From: Epiperipatus broadwayi
Lineage: Eukaryota > Onychophora > Udeonychophora > Euonychophora > Peripatidae
Length of the DNA: 64,000 nucleotides
Direction of reading: 5' to 3'
Assembly (NCBI GenBank): GCA_028023455.1
Contig: JAQFVV010006740.1
Coordinates: 81,501 to 145,500, forward strand
Shown here: one piece after another, positions 47,425 to 58,105 of the stretch
How the letters are laid out: each line of letters opens with the position of its first letter
How positions within the stretch are numbered: position 1 is the stretch's first letter
Translations under genes and position numbers: made by a program
Notes under the pieces: model-generated
Database searches by the model: none
The model's input: only the letters and a program-made list of their open reading frames with translations
Told to the model about the DNA's origin: nothing

Positions 47425-47845
47425 TCGTAGCTATGTCTGGTGGCCAAAAATAATATCTGACATTAAATAATACATCAAAAAATGCATGACCTGAAATCTG
47501 AGATGGATATAAAAGCAAAAAAATATGATCCATGACCAATAGCAAAGGAAGTTTGGCAGATAGAACACATAGATCATGTAGGCCCAATAAATGGCAAAAT
47601 ACTGCTGATATGCATAGATACATACTCCAAATGGGCAGAGTATTGCACAGTAAAGTATATCCATGCAAAAGAAGTGATAGAAACCTTAAATGTTGTGTTT
47701 CTTCTCATGGTTCACCAGAAACCATTGTGTTTGACAATGGTGCCAGATTCACTGCACAAAAAATGGAAACTATTTTGTTGACAATGTCATTAAGCACCCA
47801 TAACTAGACCATTGTATAATCCTATTGAGGAACAATCAAAAGTGG
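47425..47845 (+). pseudogene. Ty3/gypsy integrase fragment, frameshifted
   Basis: In three successive frames the sequence gives SYVWWPKIISDIK and YIKKCMT (the end of the integrase zinc finger), then IAKEVWQIEHIDHVGPINGK and ILLICIDTYSKWAEY (start of the catalytic core with its first aspartate in HIDHVGP), then SSHGSPETIVFDNGARFTAQ (second aspartate in VFDNG). Some traces of the core's end (TRPLYNPIEEQSKVAMVK) follow. Integrase joins element cDNA to the host genome. In-frame stops replace expected W and C residues. The minus-strand frames at 47420-47668 are by-products. Confidence 0.85.
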
Positions 47846-48355
47846 CAATGGTTAAAATTTCATGATGAAGCATTCAACAAAACTAAAGCCCTTTGTCAAC
47901 TGATAAATTATTAGTATGCTTTAATAGTAATTTGGAAGTGTATTTAACTATGGTTACATTGGAGTGGGGGATGGAGATGGTTCTCTTTCACCCAGGTTAT
48001 AAAGGGGAATGGTCTATTGCATACACATTGTGTACACTCTCAAAAGCAGAGAGAATCCACAGCCAGATTGTTAAAGAGGCTTCACTCTGGAAAAAAAATC
48101 ATCAATATAATTTCAGTAGATCAATTCAAATAATAACTGACCACAAGCCACTGCTAGAAATTCTAGGCCGTGACAAATCAGTACCCAACCATTTAAGGCT
48201 GCACATGATGTGTTGGCAAAATATCTTATGATTACAAATTGGAATATAAGAAGGGCAAATTGATTTCACATGCTGATACATTGTCCTGGATCCCAGATAA
48301 AGAAGATCCAAGCAGTATGGATATGGACATAAACTACATTGATGCACTACAATCA
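47846..48355 (+). pseudogene. Ty3/gypsy RT end and RNase H fragment, after the integrase
   Basis: The stretch WLKFHDEAFNKTKALCQ is the end of an RT connection, followed by degenerate RNase H start (NLEVYLTMVTLEWGMEM) and a good RNase H core: AYTLCTLSKAERIHSQIVKE, then SIQIITDHKPLLEILGRDK and, after a frameshift near 48227, YKLEYKKGKLISHADTLSW. The acidic residues in IVKEA, TDHKPL and HADTL are kept. RNase H degrades element RNA during reverse transcription. Normal gypsy order is RT-RNase H-integrase; here it follows the integrase on the same strand, so the locus is rearranged or a chimera of two copies. Confidence 0.85.
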
Positions 48356-48369
48356 GAAATTTTTAACAG

Positions 48370-49020
48370 TAAAAAAATAGTGAGCTAAAATATATTTTTC
48401 TATTTTCTTTACTTTTTCTGTAGTACAAAACTTATACTTGAATTGACATGTATAATGTGCTTATATTAGCGTTTTAAAATCATACATTGATCAATTTTTG
48501 CTGTTATAGTTTTAATTTTTTTTTATAAATTTTCATATTATTTCTTTTGAAACTAGTTGTTGAAACCAATTCTTAATATTGGTTTCTAGTCTCAGCAAAT
48601 GACAATACATTTTTAAAAGCAAACAAAGATACCTATTTAGCTTTTTTATTCATATATCTGGAGAATTGTCTTCAATGCCTTTATTAAAAGGAATAAACTT
48701 TTAATTAATCAGAAATTTATTTTTAAATATTTTAAAAATTGATTGAGATATATTAGGCAAGCATAAAAATTCTCTCATTTTTAGTTTGCCACTGATTATT
48801 TAAATACTAATATTATGTAATAAATAATAATTTATAGTACTAAATATTTTATGTAATATTTTATTTTATGTTTACATAATGTCAATAAGTGTTATAAATA
48901 TCTAAAAATAATTGGAAATAAATTTTTGATTGGTTAAAAATTCATCCATTTATGTACAGGTATTGCAGTCAATCCTACAGATATATGAAGGAGAAAGAAA
49001 GAGATATCACTTTTTTTTTC
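48370..49020. other. AT-rich background with a small hairpin
   Basis: No gene. TTGAAACTAGTTG, then GAAACCAATTCTTAATATTGGTTTC and TAGTCTC at about 48548-48594 form a short hairpin. GTACAAAACTTATACTTGAAT occurs at 47358 and again at 48423, flanking the gypsy remnant; see findings. Confidence 0.5.
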
Positions 49021-49027
49021 CATATGT

Positions 49028-49127
49028 CATAGCATCGGCTGAGAGGTGAACCCACAACAACCATCTGAAAACAACTGCTTGCTTGCAAGGCTGCTGCGCT
49101 GACCTCTCGGCTAACAATGCTTGACAA
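49028..49127 (-). repeat. tRNA-derived SINE, family V, with long variable arm
   Basis: On the minus strand AGCATTG (5') pairs with CGATGCT (3') as a 7-bp acceptor-like stem. Between them are AGCCGAGAGGTCAGCG (A-box-like), CAGCCTTGCAAGC in the anticodon place, a long insert and GTGGGTTCACCTCTC (B-box-like). The 3' end goes on as ATGACATATGG and poly-A. GAGAGGT near the 5' end can also pair with ACCTCTC near the 3' end. It is related to 41549-41640 and 45881-45945. Confidence 0.6.
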
Positions 49128-49232
49128 ATGATACTCCCTTTACCTTTAAAAATGCATTGTCATTTACTGATACTTGAGGACAATTTGATTATACTTAGAT
49201 ACTTTCAATGACTTACTCTCAAAACATTATAT

Positions 49233-49235
<3 letters not shown>

Positions 49236-49268
<33 letters not shown>

Positions 49269-49275
49269 TATAGCC

Positions 49276-49311
<36 letters not shown>

Positions 49312-49325
49312 GGCTATAGATTTAT
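49236..49325. repeat. TA microsatellite hairpin with TATAGCCATGTG arms
   Basis: Two TA runs bracket the arms ATAGCCATGTGTATA (49270) and TACACATGGCTATA (49306), so the right half pairs as a stem of about 14 bp plus the TA run. The pattern resembles a TA-rich cruciform. Confidence 0.8.
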
Positions 49326-49849
49326 ATACTGTGAGTGGATTGTGTATTAAAATATTAGAATTTACAAAATAATAAAAAAGACATCTTTAATAATTTTTAA
49401 ATTGTTTTTTTATTATTATTTCCATGAATAATTAAAACTATGAATATAAAGATTATGAATATAGAAAGTCTAAAATATTTATGTTTACTTTTATATATTG
49501 GTAAACATTACAGAAATAATGATTTGTAAATAATATCAGTAAATTGCTTAGTATACATTGACATTTTTAATTTAAAACATTTATCTATGGATAAATAATG
49601 ATTTTAAATATTTGAAAGCATCAAATAAACTATATTTATTTTCATTTATAAGCCTTGTTTAATTGGTCTTTATCCATCTATAACACTAAATGATTAAAAG
49701 AAATTTAATCACCTATGTAGTTTGGTGAAGCCATGTAATGCCTTTTTCTATTCCAACAAATTACAGAAATGAAAAAATACAATAATAAATAAAACAACTG
49801 AATTTTATATGTCTAGATCATTAAATTGCAAATTCATTATATATATATA
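49326..49849. other. AT-rich background
   Basis: Nothing recognised. Confidence 0.5.
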
Positions 49850-49851
49850 TA

Positions 49852-50437
49852 TAGGGTGGTCCAAAAATAGGTTTACGGTTATTAAACTACCTTTTGTATG
49901 GTTGAAGTTACTTGCTTAGTAATACCAATATAAAACATTCCTTAGAGTATAAATCTAACTTACATAAACAGCTTTTTCTTTGCTGATTGTAATTTATTTT
50001 ATTACTTTTTGCCACATTATGCATCTACAGTAAGAGATTACCTTAACCAAGTTTTTCCACAGTGTTGGTTCGAAAGAAGAGCAGCATCGAATGGCCACCA
50101 TGTTTACCTGACCTGACACCTATGGATTTCTTTTTTTGGGGTGTTGTTAAGAACAAGGTTTATGAAAAGAAACCCAAAACAATAAATGATTTAAAAGATT
50201 ACATTCATCTTGCATTCACAGAAATTAATGTAGAGCAGAATTTGTGCTGCACTGTGTGTCAGAGTGTCCTGAAGAGATTTGAAGACTGTTGCTATGTTGA
50301 AGGAGGATATTTTGAGCATCTGAGAGATTAAATTGTTTATGTTTATGTTAACAGGTATAATGAATTTCCTGCTGTTCTAGTGATGAATTTTCAAATAAAT
50401 AGTCTACGTGATGACTGTAAAACTACTTTTGGGCCAC

Positions 50438-50441
<4 letters not shown>
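49852..50441 (+). mobile_element. Internally deleted mariner-like transposon, 590 bp
   Basis: Terminal inverted repeats: the left end TAGGGTGGTCCAAAAATAGG matches the right end's reverse complement CAGAGTGGCCCAAAAGTAG, about 20 of 24 bases alike, inside TA (49850-49851 and 50442-50443). The host site is a TA microsatellite. Between the ends only the transposase C-terminus remains. Ends of the CAGGGTGG type, a TA target and this transposase point to the Tc1/mariner superfamily. The element lacks most of its gene and could be moved only by a relative. Confidence 0.85.
50062..50331 (+). pseudogene. Mariner transposase C-terminal remnant
   Basis: An 89-residue open frame carries EWPPCLPDLTPMDFFFWGVV, the block with the last catalytic acid of DDE transposases of the mariner group (here the D of PMD at residue 22). 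It is followed by NKVYEKKPKTINDLKDYI and ends in YVEGGYFEHLRD, the usual C-terminus. The N-terminal DNA-binding region and the first two catalytic aspartates are missing; 49890-50061 has no similarity I can see. The ATG at 50062 is probably not the native start. The frame is otherwise intact, suggesting moderate age. Confidence 0.9.

Positions 50442-50498
<57 letters not shown>
50442..50498. repeat. TA microsatellite
   Basis: About 56 bases of TA following the mariner right end. Together with the shorter TA run at 49838-49851 it was the insertion target. Confidence 0.95.
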
Positions 50499-50501
<3 letters not shown>

Positions 50502-50955
50502 GAAATCCTCCCACCAGTTTTATTAACATCTAAATTACAGTGATCATTTGTATTCTATCTTCAACTATATTTGTCCAATTGAAACAGTCGATACTGATTT
50601 TTATAAACTTTTAAGTAATACAACATGAAAAGGAGTCGGATTTTGATTCAAAATCTGTACTCAACTTGACAAATATTATTATTAGCAATTATGATATTCT
50701 TTATTTACTTCACATGCCTAATTTAATGAAATTGTCCTGTACAATTTATTATTTGAATATAATGCATATTGGATTTTTAAAGCTGACATATTTTAAAAAT
50801 ATCAGCCAATTATCAAATAAAATTTGTCAATGTTTTCAATTAAATCAATATAGATCCATGTCTCTCTCACTTTCATATAAAAAATTTAATTGCATAGCAA
50901 TCCTATTTGTAAACAATTTTGTTGAACTATTTTTTATTCATCATAGACATTTTTA
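50499..50955. other. AT-rich background
   Basis: The open frame at 50666-50956 shows no family resemblance. Confidence 0.45.
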
Positions 50956-50959
50956 GCCA

Positions 50960-51347
50960 TTATTTATCGACTGCAGGATGAAGATATCTTCAAGTTTAAT
51001 GAATTTTTTATGATCAATAGCTTTTCTTCTCTGAGCCAAATCATTTTTTTTAATTTTATCTATCCATCTTATATGTAGTCTCTTTCTAGGCTTTTTACAA
51101 TATCTTGGAAAACAGTTTAAAACTTTAATAGTTTATCTGTTATTATGTCTTAAGCAGTATGGCTAGCTCTGCTCTTTTTATTATCTTAATTCTTTCAATG
51201 ATATCTGTTTGGTTTTACCCAACTGTTCCACTTTTGATCCATTCATGCAACTCCAAACATATCTGCCCATATTTTGCTAATTTATAAGAAATCTTTGCAC
51301 TAATCTTTTGTTAAGTGTTCAGGTCTCATATCTATAAATAGAAACTG
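50960..51347 (-). pseudogene. LINE reverse transcriptase C-terminal fragment, minus strand
   Basis: Read on the minus strand from 51347: PVSIYRYET, stop, TLNKRLVQRFLIN (the YxxETWTL block with W changed to stop), then NMGRYVWSCMNGSKVEQLGK, later IKVLNCFPRYCKKPRKRLHI and RWIDKIKKNDLAQRRKAID. This matches, in order, the C-terminal region of a common invertebrate LINE RT whose final part has a GRP.TRWID(D/K)IK block. Stops at several places. It lies right next to the long TA run at 51352. Confidence 0.75.
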
Positions 51348-51350
51348 GTA

Positions 51351-51459
<109 letters not shown>

Positions 51460-51540
51460 TTAAAAACTTTCTCTTTCAAAGCACATAAGTAGATTAACTT
51501 TAAATATAATATTATTTTCATTAAAAGAATTGTATTTGTT

Positions 51541-51830
51541 ATGTTGCTATATATAGAGCTCGCAAATAAGCTCTTAATAAGCTTTGCAGAATATCTCCAA
51601 CCCCAGACCAGTTTCTGCTACTAGCACACTCAGTGAGGTGCTAGGATATTCAAGCGTTAGATTAAAAATACCAGGAAAATCCAAACACTTTATCTAATGA
51701 ATAACTATTAAGTAGAAAATCTGAAATTTTCAAACATCCATATGTCTGCCAATAGCAGAAACTGGTTTGGGGTTGGGGATATTCTGCAAAGCTTATTAAG
51801 AGCAAATTTGCCAGCTCTATATATAACATT
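51541..51830. repeat. Fold-back repeat, family F, arms about 85 bp
   Basis: The left arm ATGTTGCTATATATAGAGCTC, GCTCTTAATAAGCTTTGCAG and AGACCAGTTTCTGCTA pairs with TAGCAGAAACTGGTTT, CTGCAAAGCTTATTAAGAGC and GAGCTCTATATATAACAT on the right (with GCTCTATATATAACAT at the end). The unpaired centre of about 110 bases is related to 42180-42297. It is a MITE-like element of unknown family. Confidence 0.85.
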
Positions 51831-52740
51831 AATAATATGAGCTTATTAAATTAGGTCATGTGACATCTGACTTAATTTTTTAAAACCTATTATGTTGCTA
51901 TCTGCATTAATATAAATAAATGGCTCTGCCACTACATAAACTACATTACAATGTTGAATTTTAATATGCATATCCAAATTTCTATGAGAATGGTATCAAG
52001 GTATTTAAAGAAACATGCATCAAAGTATAATTATTCAAACAAAAAGGTTCCTTCAACACTTGCTGATAACAAATTGAGATATTTAAACTGTAACATTAAA
52101 AACTTAATGGAATGCATAGAACATTTAGAATATTCTTTAAATCAGCCTATAAGGGTTCATGATTATTATAATTGTCAGTTTCTCTCCAAAGTAAAAATTC
52201 ACTACCATACCTAATTCCTACATTTGCATAATAAAACTTTGTAAATAATATTTATTTTATAAAATGCAGGCAGTTTGAATTTAAATTGAAAGCTGCAAAG
52301 CTCTCACACTTATTATAATTATAATACTTATCTGACAGCCAATCAGATGTTATGATGGCTATCTAATAATAAAACTGTATATCAACAACTTTAAAGGTTA
52401 CCTTCAAAAATAAATGCAGTAAAATAAAATTTATTACACATATCTATTCTACATCAGTTTTCAGTTTAAATATCTTTAAAATGTACATTGTAATAACAGC
52501 TGTTCTACACTAAAATATGTTAGTCATTTATAAAATTAAAACTTTTTTCATTAATTGTAACATTGATCATGAAATTGATAAACAAAATAGATAATATATT
52601 TAAATAGTAGTCTTATAAAGGTAAGTATACAATGTATTAATGAACTTACTCATCTATGCATAAATTATACTTAAATAAAAGAATGAATGATTTTTTTTAT
52701 AATTTTAATATAAACCCTGAAACGGATAGATAAAATTGGT
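51831..52740. other. AT-rich background
   Basis: The 87-residue frame at 51951-52214 has no family resemblance. Nothing else recognised. Confidence 0.45.
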
Positions 52741-52741
52741 T

Positions 52742-52895
52742 CTGAAGAAGACTTCTGGGAAATCAAAATTGTATGGGTAGGCACTAGATAGGAATTTTAT
52801 GCACAAGCTTTTTGGCATCCATTGATTATTTTGGCTTCAATTGAGTGGCACTACTGCATAGAGTGTTTTGCCTGTTTTAATAACAGTTATGAACA
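52742..52895 (+). repeat. Fold-back family B half-copy with hammerhead-like motif beside it
   Basis: GGTAGGCACTAGATAGG, AATTTTATGCACAAGC and TGGCATCCATTGATTA match the right arm of 16359-16661. CTGAAGAAGACTTCTGG at 52742 just before it is a degraded copy of the motif at 6858. The two repeats probably met by insertion. Confidence 0.65.
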
Positions 52896-55560
52896 AACAT
52901 AAGAAATTGTGATCATGCAATGTTTAGTAGTTTAAAACCTATTATATTGCTAAAGTGTTAAAGAAAAAAGGATTTACTTATTTGTTTTATCTTTTTGACT
53001 TATAAATAAATATGTTAATGAAAATAAAATAAAATAAAAAGTACTATGGAAAAGTTGTTCAACATTTTATTAATTGTTTATATCTGATACAAAATGTTAA
53101 TATCTTCTTGTTTTTTAACGAAGGAAATTTATATGAATATTAAGGGCTAAATATCTGATCCACTAATTACATATCTAGTATACAATGGTGTTTTTTTTTT
53201 TTTACATATAATCCGCTTCTCCTAATAAAACCATTTACTTAATTAATTTATTCAAATATTTGATTATAATTGAATTTGAAAACCTGACTTGAACAACTCA
53301 CCTCATGATATAGTCTTAGATAACACATTTATTGCTAATCATTTACTAAGTTAGAGTTTATTATTTATTGTTTAGTTTAATAAACGTTTAATGTTAACCA
53401 TTAATGACTATCACGATAAAGATGAGCTCATAAAATTATTTTATGAATTGATAATGGAGTTAACAGGAAAATAAAGGTCTGAGTCAGGTATCGATGGCTA
53501 GTCAGTCAGAAATGCACCCAAGGAATTATTTATGTTTTCCTGTGTCTTTATTCAGATGTTTTAAGAATGTGGAGATTCAAACCTTTTATACATTTAATTG
53601 TTTACTCACTTATCATCTTAAAGACAATAATTATGTAAAAAACTGCTAAAAGCTTTAAACATTTTGCTTTTAAAGGATTATTCAGCTTTTTTTAACAGTG
53701 CTCAATTCTAGAGTAGATTAGATTTATTCAATCTCGAGATATCAGCAATATTTTTTTTTTTTTAAATAAAAAATGTCGTTTAATTTCTACAATTTGTTAA
53801 TTTGTTTAAAGCATTAAATTAATAAATAACATTTTAATTTTAAAAATTCATGGTTATGTAAGAAAAAAAACTAAAATCATAAAACAAATTTTACTTCTAT
53901 GACGAAATAAAAACAAATTATACAAAATGTTTTCTTCTTGAGATAAAATTTTTAAAAATAAATGTGCTTTGATAATGATATTTGCTAAACTGAATATATA
54001 GAGAAAAAATTGAGTTGAACTGGATTGTTTCTATTACGTAGCCAAAACTTTAATCTTCAATTATCCATAAAAAACCCATGCAAATGGTATCTATTATATA
54101 AGAAAAATTTTACACATGAATGTTTATTCAGCAATATCATAGATCTTTTGAAAGTCGATTAAGATTTATTTACAAAAAGATTTAAAAGTGTTTTATATTT
54201 GTGTTATTAATAATTAGATTAATAGAAATTGTAAAAGATTGTATAAGTACGTTTTTCAATCATTTTAATCTACACTTTAAAATGTGTAATTTAATTTTTA
54301 ATAAAAACTTAAAAAGAAATCTTACCGTCTAGAGTACTATAGATCAATTTTATCGAGTTTTGTAGCCTTATCTTCGAAATAGACTTGATTATAGTAAAAT
54401 AAGTTAGAAACAAGAATGTTTGTACATATGCATTCATTTATATATGTATGGATACTTATTAGTTGTATTTATGTGCAATATAGACTTTTCTCAACTTTTT
54501 TTCATGCGTGACTCAAATAAAAAGTTAAAAAGAAAAATATATACTTTTTGTTTATTTTTAATTAATATATTTATTATTTTATTGTTTGTTACGTTTCCAT
54601 GGAGGTATGAAAACAGCAATGGTATTACGGTATTAAAATACCTAATTCAAAGTTCAATATTAGGGTTACGTACGGTCTTGCTTTGATTCGAGAGTTAACT
54701 TTTTAAAAAAGTGTATTTTTGATAATTGTTGTCTAAAAAAACAACAAAAAAAAAACATATTCTTATTGATCTAATAAAAAAAATGTTTTCGTGATAAAAT
54801 AAATATTAACTAACAATCGACGTTATAACTATCATAATGGAAAATAATCTTACAAAATTTAGAGTACATATTATCTCTGTATATTGATGCATCTACTTAT
54901 CAATCTATTTATCTACCCACATATTGACGTATCTATTTATTCATCTAATTTTTAACTATTTGCTTACTTATCTATACATCTATTTACCTAGTTGTATTAT
55001 TAAAAATATAATTACAGAAATAATGCTATTCAGCTAAATAATCTATTAAAACCCCTTGTGACCTGAACGGCCATTTTGAATTCACAGAAAAAATTACAGG
55101 ACATACAATTTTAAATGAAATGTCTAATTTATTACAATAAATAACAAATATATATACATTTTTAGAAAGTGCAAATATGAAAGAATGTAATGAAGCTGAT
55201 AAAATAGTCATTACCACAAAAAAATAATTAAAGAAAGGAGATTTTTCACATTTTATATATCTTTATTTTTACATTGGTTCACAAACTCTCAATTTTGAAA
55301 GATATAGCCTAAAATGACAATTTCATAGACAGCTTCATCACGTTCGTCTTAAAATGCAGAAAAAAATAATATATAACATGACCTACCTGAGTTACAGATT
55401 GTTGGTGTAATGTGGCAAAAGGTGACCATTTCAATTTCTTTTTTCTGCTTGACACTCTATGTGTTCTATTTTTGCAAGCAGTTGTTTTTCTAGGCCCTCT
55501 ATGCGGGATATCTATTAGAAATGCAAGGTTTTAGTGAGGATCAAAAAAAAATAACAGTAA
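52896..55560. other. AT-rich background, no gene seen
   Basis: Short frames at 54420-54686 and 55026-55217 (minus) show no family resemblance. A loose CTATTTATC/CTACTTATC repeat (about 54890-54995, ATCTATTTATCTACC-like) is a degraded tetranucleotide-like run. Confidence 0.45.
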
Positions 55561-55564
55561 TAAC

Positions 55565-56495
55565 TTTAGTAAATTCTAAGTTATGGGGGTAAAAAATAAT
55601 GACTATATTATTGAAAAATCAGGGGTGGGGTGAGATAAATTATGCATTATTTCATGGCAGATCATAATTGCCAAATATGCAAATAAATAATTTAAAAATT
55701 TGTTTCTAAAATAAAATGAATAACAACATAGTAAATAAAAATAAATAATCAAAAGGAATTACAAGCAATTATTATATATGAGTGGGAGATGATGATGACT
55801 GTTGATTCAGCATTGTGAGGTATTTATTTTTTTCACCTTGTTAGTTTCACAGAACAGAGTGGATAGTTTGAAGACAGTTTGCAAATTGTTGAAAATATAA
55901 ATGCATGAGCAAAATCAATTTCAAAATAACTGATGATGATGATGTGGAGCAACTGGTAAGGGTGAGCTAAATTATGCATTATTACATAGCAAACCATAAT
56001 AGCAAAGATGCTATCAAATAAATAAAAAAGTTATCTATAATGAAACGAATAAAAATATAGTAAATTCTAAGTTATGCATGTAAAAAATAATTACTACATT
56101 ATTGGAATATCATGAGGGTAAGAGTGAGCTAAATTATGCATTATTACATAGCAAACCATAATAGCAAAGTATGCTATCAAATGAATAAAAAGTTATCTGC
56201 AAAGTATGCTATAAAATGAATAAAAAGTTATCTACAATGAAATGAATAAAAACGTAGTAAATTCTAAGTTATGCATGTAAAAAATAATTACTACATTATT
56301 GGAATATCATGAGGGTAAGAGTGAGCTAAATTATGCATTATTACATAGCAAACCATAATAGCAAAGTATGCTATAAAATGAATAAAAACTTATCTACAAT
56401 GAAATGTATAAAAACAGTAAATAAAATAAAATAAATAACCCAAAGGAATTACAAGCAATTATTATATATTAGTGGGAGATGATGATGATGAATGT
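55565..56495. repeat. Minisatellite, units of about 162-197 bp
   Basis: GAGCTAAATTATGCATTATT with ACATAGCAAACCATAATAGC recurs at 55964, 56126 and 56323. A more divergent first unit (GAGATAAATTATGCATTATT) lies at 55631. Each unit also contains AGTAAATTCTAAGTTATG and TACATTATTGGAATATCATG. The third unit is longer because AGTATGCTATNAAATGAATA is duplicated inside it. A family A SINE-like piece (55783-55880) sits between units 1 and 2. The edges share AAGGAATTACAAGCAATTA at 55756 and 56444. Confidence 0.85.
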
Positions 56496-56509
56496 TGAAT
56501 ACTTACAGG

Positions 56510-56868
56510 TAATGGGGAATACGAAACCTCAAAATCAAACACATCAACAGAAAAGTTCGTTAGAAACGTAATTACGTTTAGCGGTGAAAATAATTGTTTT
56601 CTCCGTATATTTTTTTTATCGGTTGATAAAATCTAGAAAGATAAAAAAAATTACAAAATTTTAATAATGTACTTTACAAAAATTGCTATAAAAAATCTAA
56701 TTTTCATCGCACAGAAAAAATTTTTAGACGTACAAAAAGATAGAAAAATGGCGGAGAGAAAGAAAAAAAAGCGTAACTGTGACGTATACGGTTTGCACGC
56801 TATTGCGGTCGAAATTGTAAACTTTTTTTAATGCGTAAACAGGCGGTTTTCGGTCTCAAAGGGTTAGT
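56510..56868. repeat. CpG-richer segment ending in CAAAGGGTTAG, possible MITE remnant
   Basis: 56560-56865 has several CG dinucleotides (GTAATTACGTTTAGCGG, GACGTATACGG, CTATTGCGGTCG) unlike its surroundings, and ends GGCGGTTTTCGGTCTCAAAGGGTTAG. The AGGGTTA end is like the right end of the TTAA MITEs (TTTAAGGGTTAA). A matching left end was not found. A truncated piggyBac-like element is possible. Confidence 0.4.
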
Positions 56869-58030
56869 TTAGAAGAGAGAGAAGGTGAACTGAACCTATT
56901 TTATTTTCTATTAGAATCATAAAATTAAAAAAAAAACAAAACAACATATTACATATTATAAACAAGAATGAATGAAAATTATTCTGAATATTGGTTATTG
57001 AAGAGCATAAATAACTGAATGCTACATTTGATAACCAGTTAATTAATGACATTTATGGTTTAATATAAGTATATTATTTTTATATTATTTTTCATTAAAA
57101 TAATTAAAAGGTTCACCTCGCAGAAGGTGATGTGAATAAATAATATAATAAAGTAATAATTTATAAAAAATAATATTTTTTAGCAAAAGTGATCAAATAG
57201 TAATAAAATTAAAACACAAAAAAAATAACAATATTTTCATTTAATAGACAATCGTAATATTGAAAACCAAAGTATATAAATTATTAATATTTCAAAGAAA
57301 GCTAAAATTTAATTAATAACTAATTATATATTATATACTATGAATATATATATATCCATATACTTGCTGACATAATGCTCCACAAAGTTAAAAATATTTA
57401 TAAAAAAATTATAAAAATATTTACAATAAATTATAAAAATATTTTTTTATAAAACATATTATTTTTTTATAAGTAATATTGCAGAAAAGAAAGACTATCT
57501 TTTATTACTAACCATAAATTAACAATAAATACAATTTCTACACTTTACTTCAAACACTTTTTATAAACATTTTATTTTAATTGCCCTGTAGTCTCCCTCA
57601 GAGCTATTATATAGTGACAAATAAAATAAATAACTACATAAATAATACCATAAAAATGTAATCAACAAAAAATAAATAAAATACGACAAATCATAATAAA
57701 ACTGAAATAAAATAAATGTATTAAAATAGAATTAAAAGCACATAAAACAATACAATTCAGACAATATAAAACACAATATACAACATTAAATTGAAATATA
57801 AAATGTAGATTGTACAGTGTATTCCAGTCTATATTTACTCACACACACATACACACACATATATATATAATTGAATACTTATAAATACAGTAATCAGATA
57901 TATTTTAAAAAATTTTATCCACTTAGTAGCACTTTCAACTATCCTTATAGTCTTTATCAACTAACACACACATATATATATATCCTTATAGTCTTTGTCA
58001 ACTAACACACACACACACATATATATATAT
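56869..58030. other. AT-rich background with AC/TA microsatellites
   Basis: AC and TA runs occur at 57838-57868 and in two tandem units at 57960-58034, each unit with TCCTTATAGTCTTT(A/G)TCAAC and an AC-TA run. 57585-57605 carries a degraded minus-strand hammerhead-like motif. The family C scrap at 57929 was noted above. No gene. Confidence 0.5.
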
Positions 58031-58031
58031 A

Positions 58032-58105
58032 TATTGAGCCGGATTCGAACCATTGGTGATCCAACATTCTCTACTTGCTAGGTTTAGTTGGGTTTAAACC
58101 TTATT
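58032..58105 (-). repeat. tRNA-related SINE-like piece with perfect B-box
   Basis: On the minus strand CTAGCAAGTAGAG (A-box-like, shortened) is followed by ATGGTTCGAATCCGGCTC (an exact B-box, GGTTCGAATCC). No complete cloverleaf forms. It abuts a TA run, as SINE-like copies here usually do. Confidence 0.6.

Noticed and set aside
54420-54686. Small membrane protein of 88 residues
   Set aside because: Hydrophobic stretch arises from TTT/ATT codons in AT-rich DNA; no supporting signal.
55565-56495. CRISPR array
   Set aside because: Units are adjacent tandem copies of 160-200 bp without spacers, in an animal-type genome.
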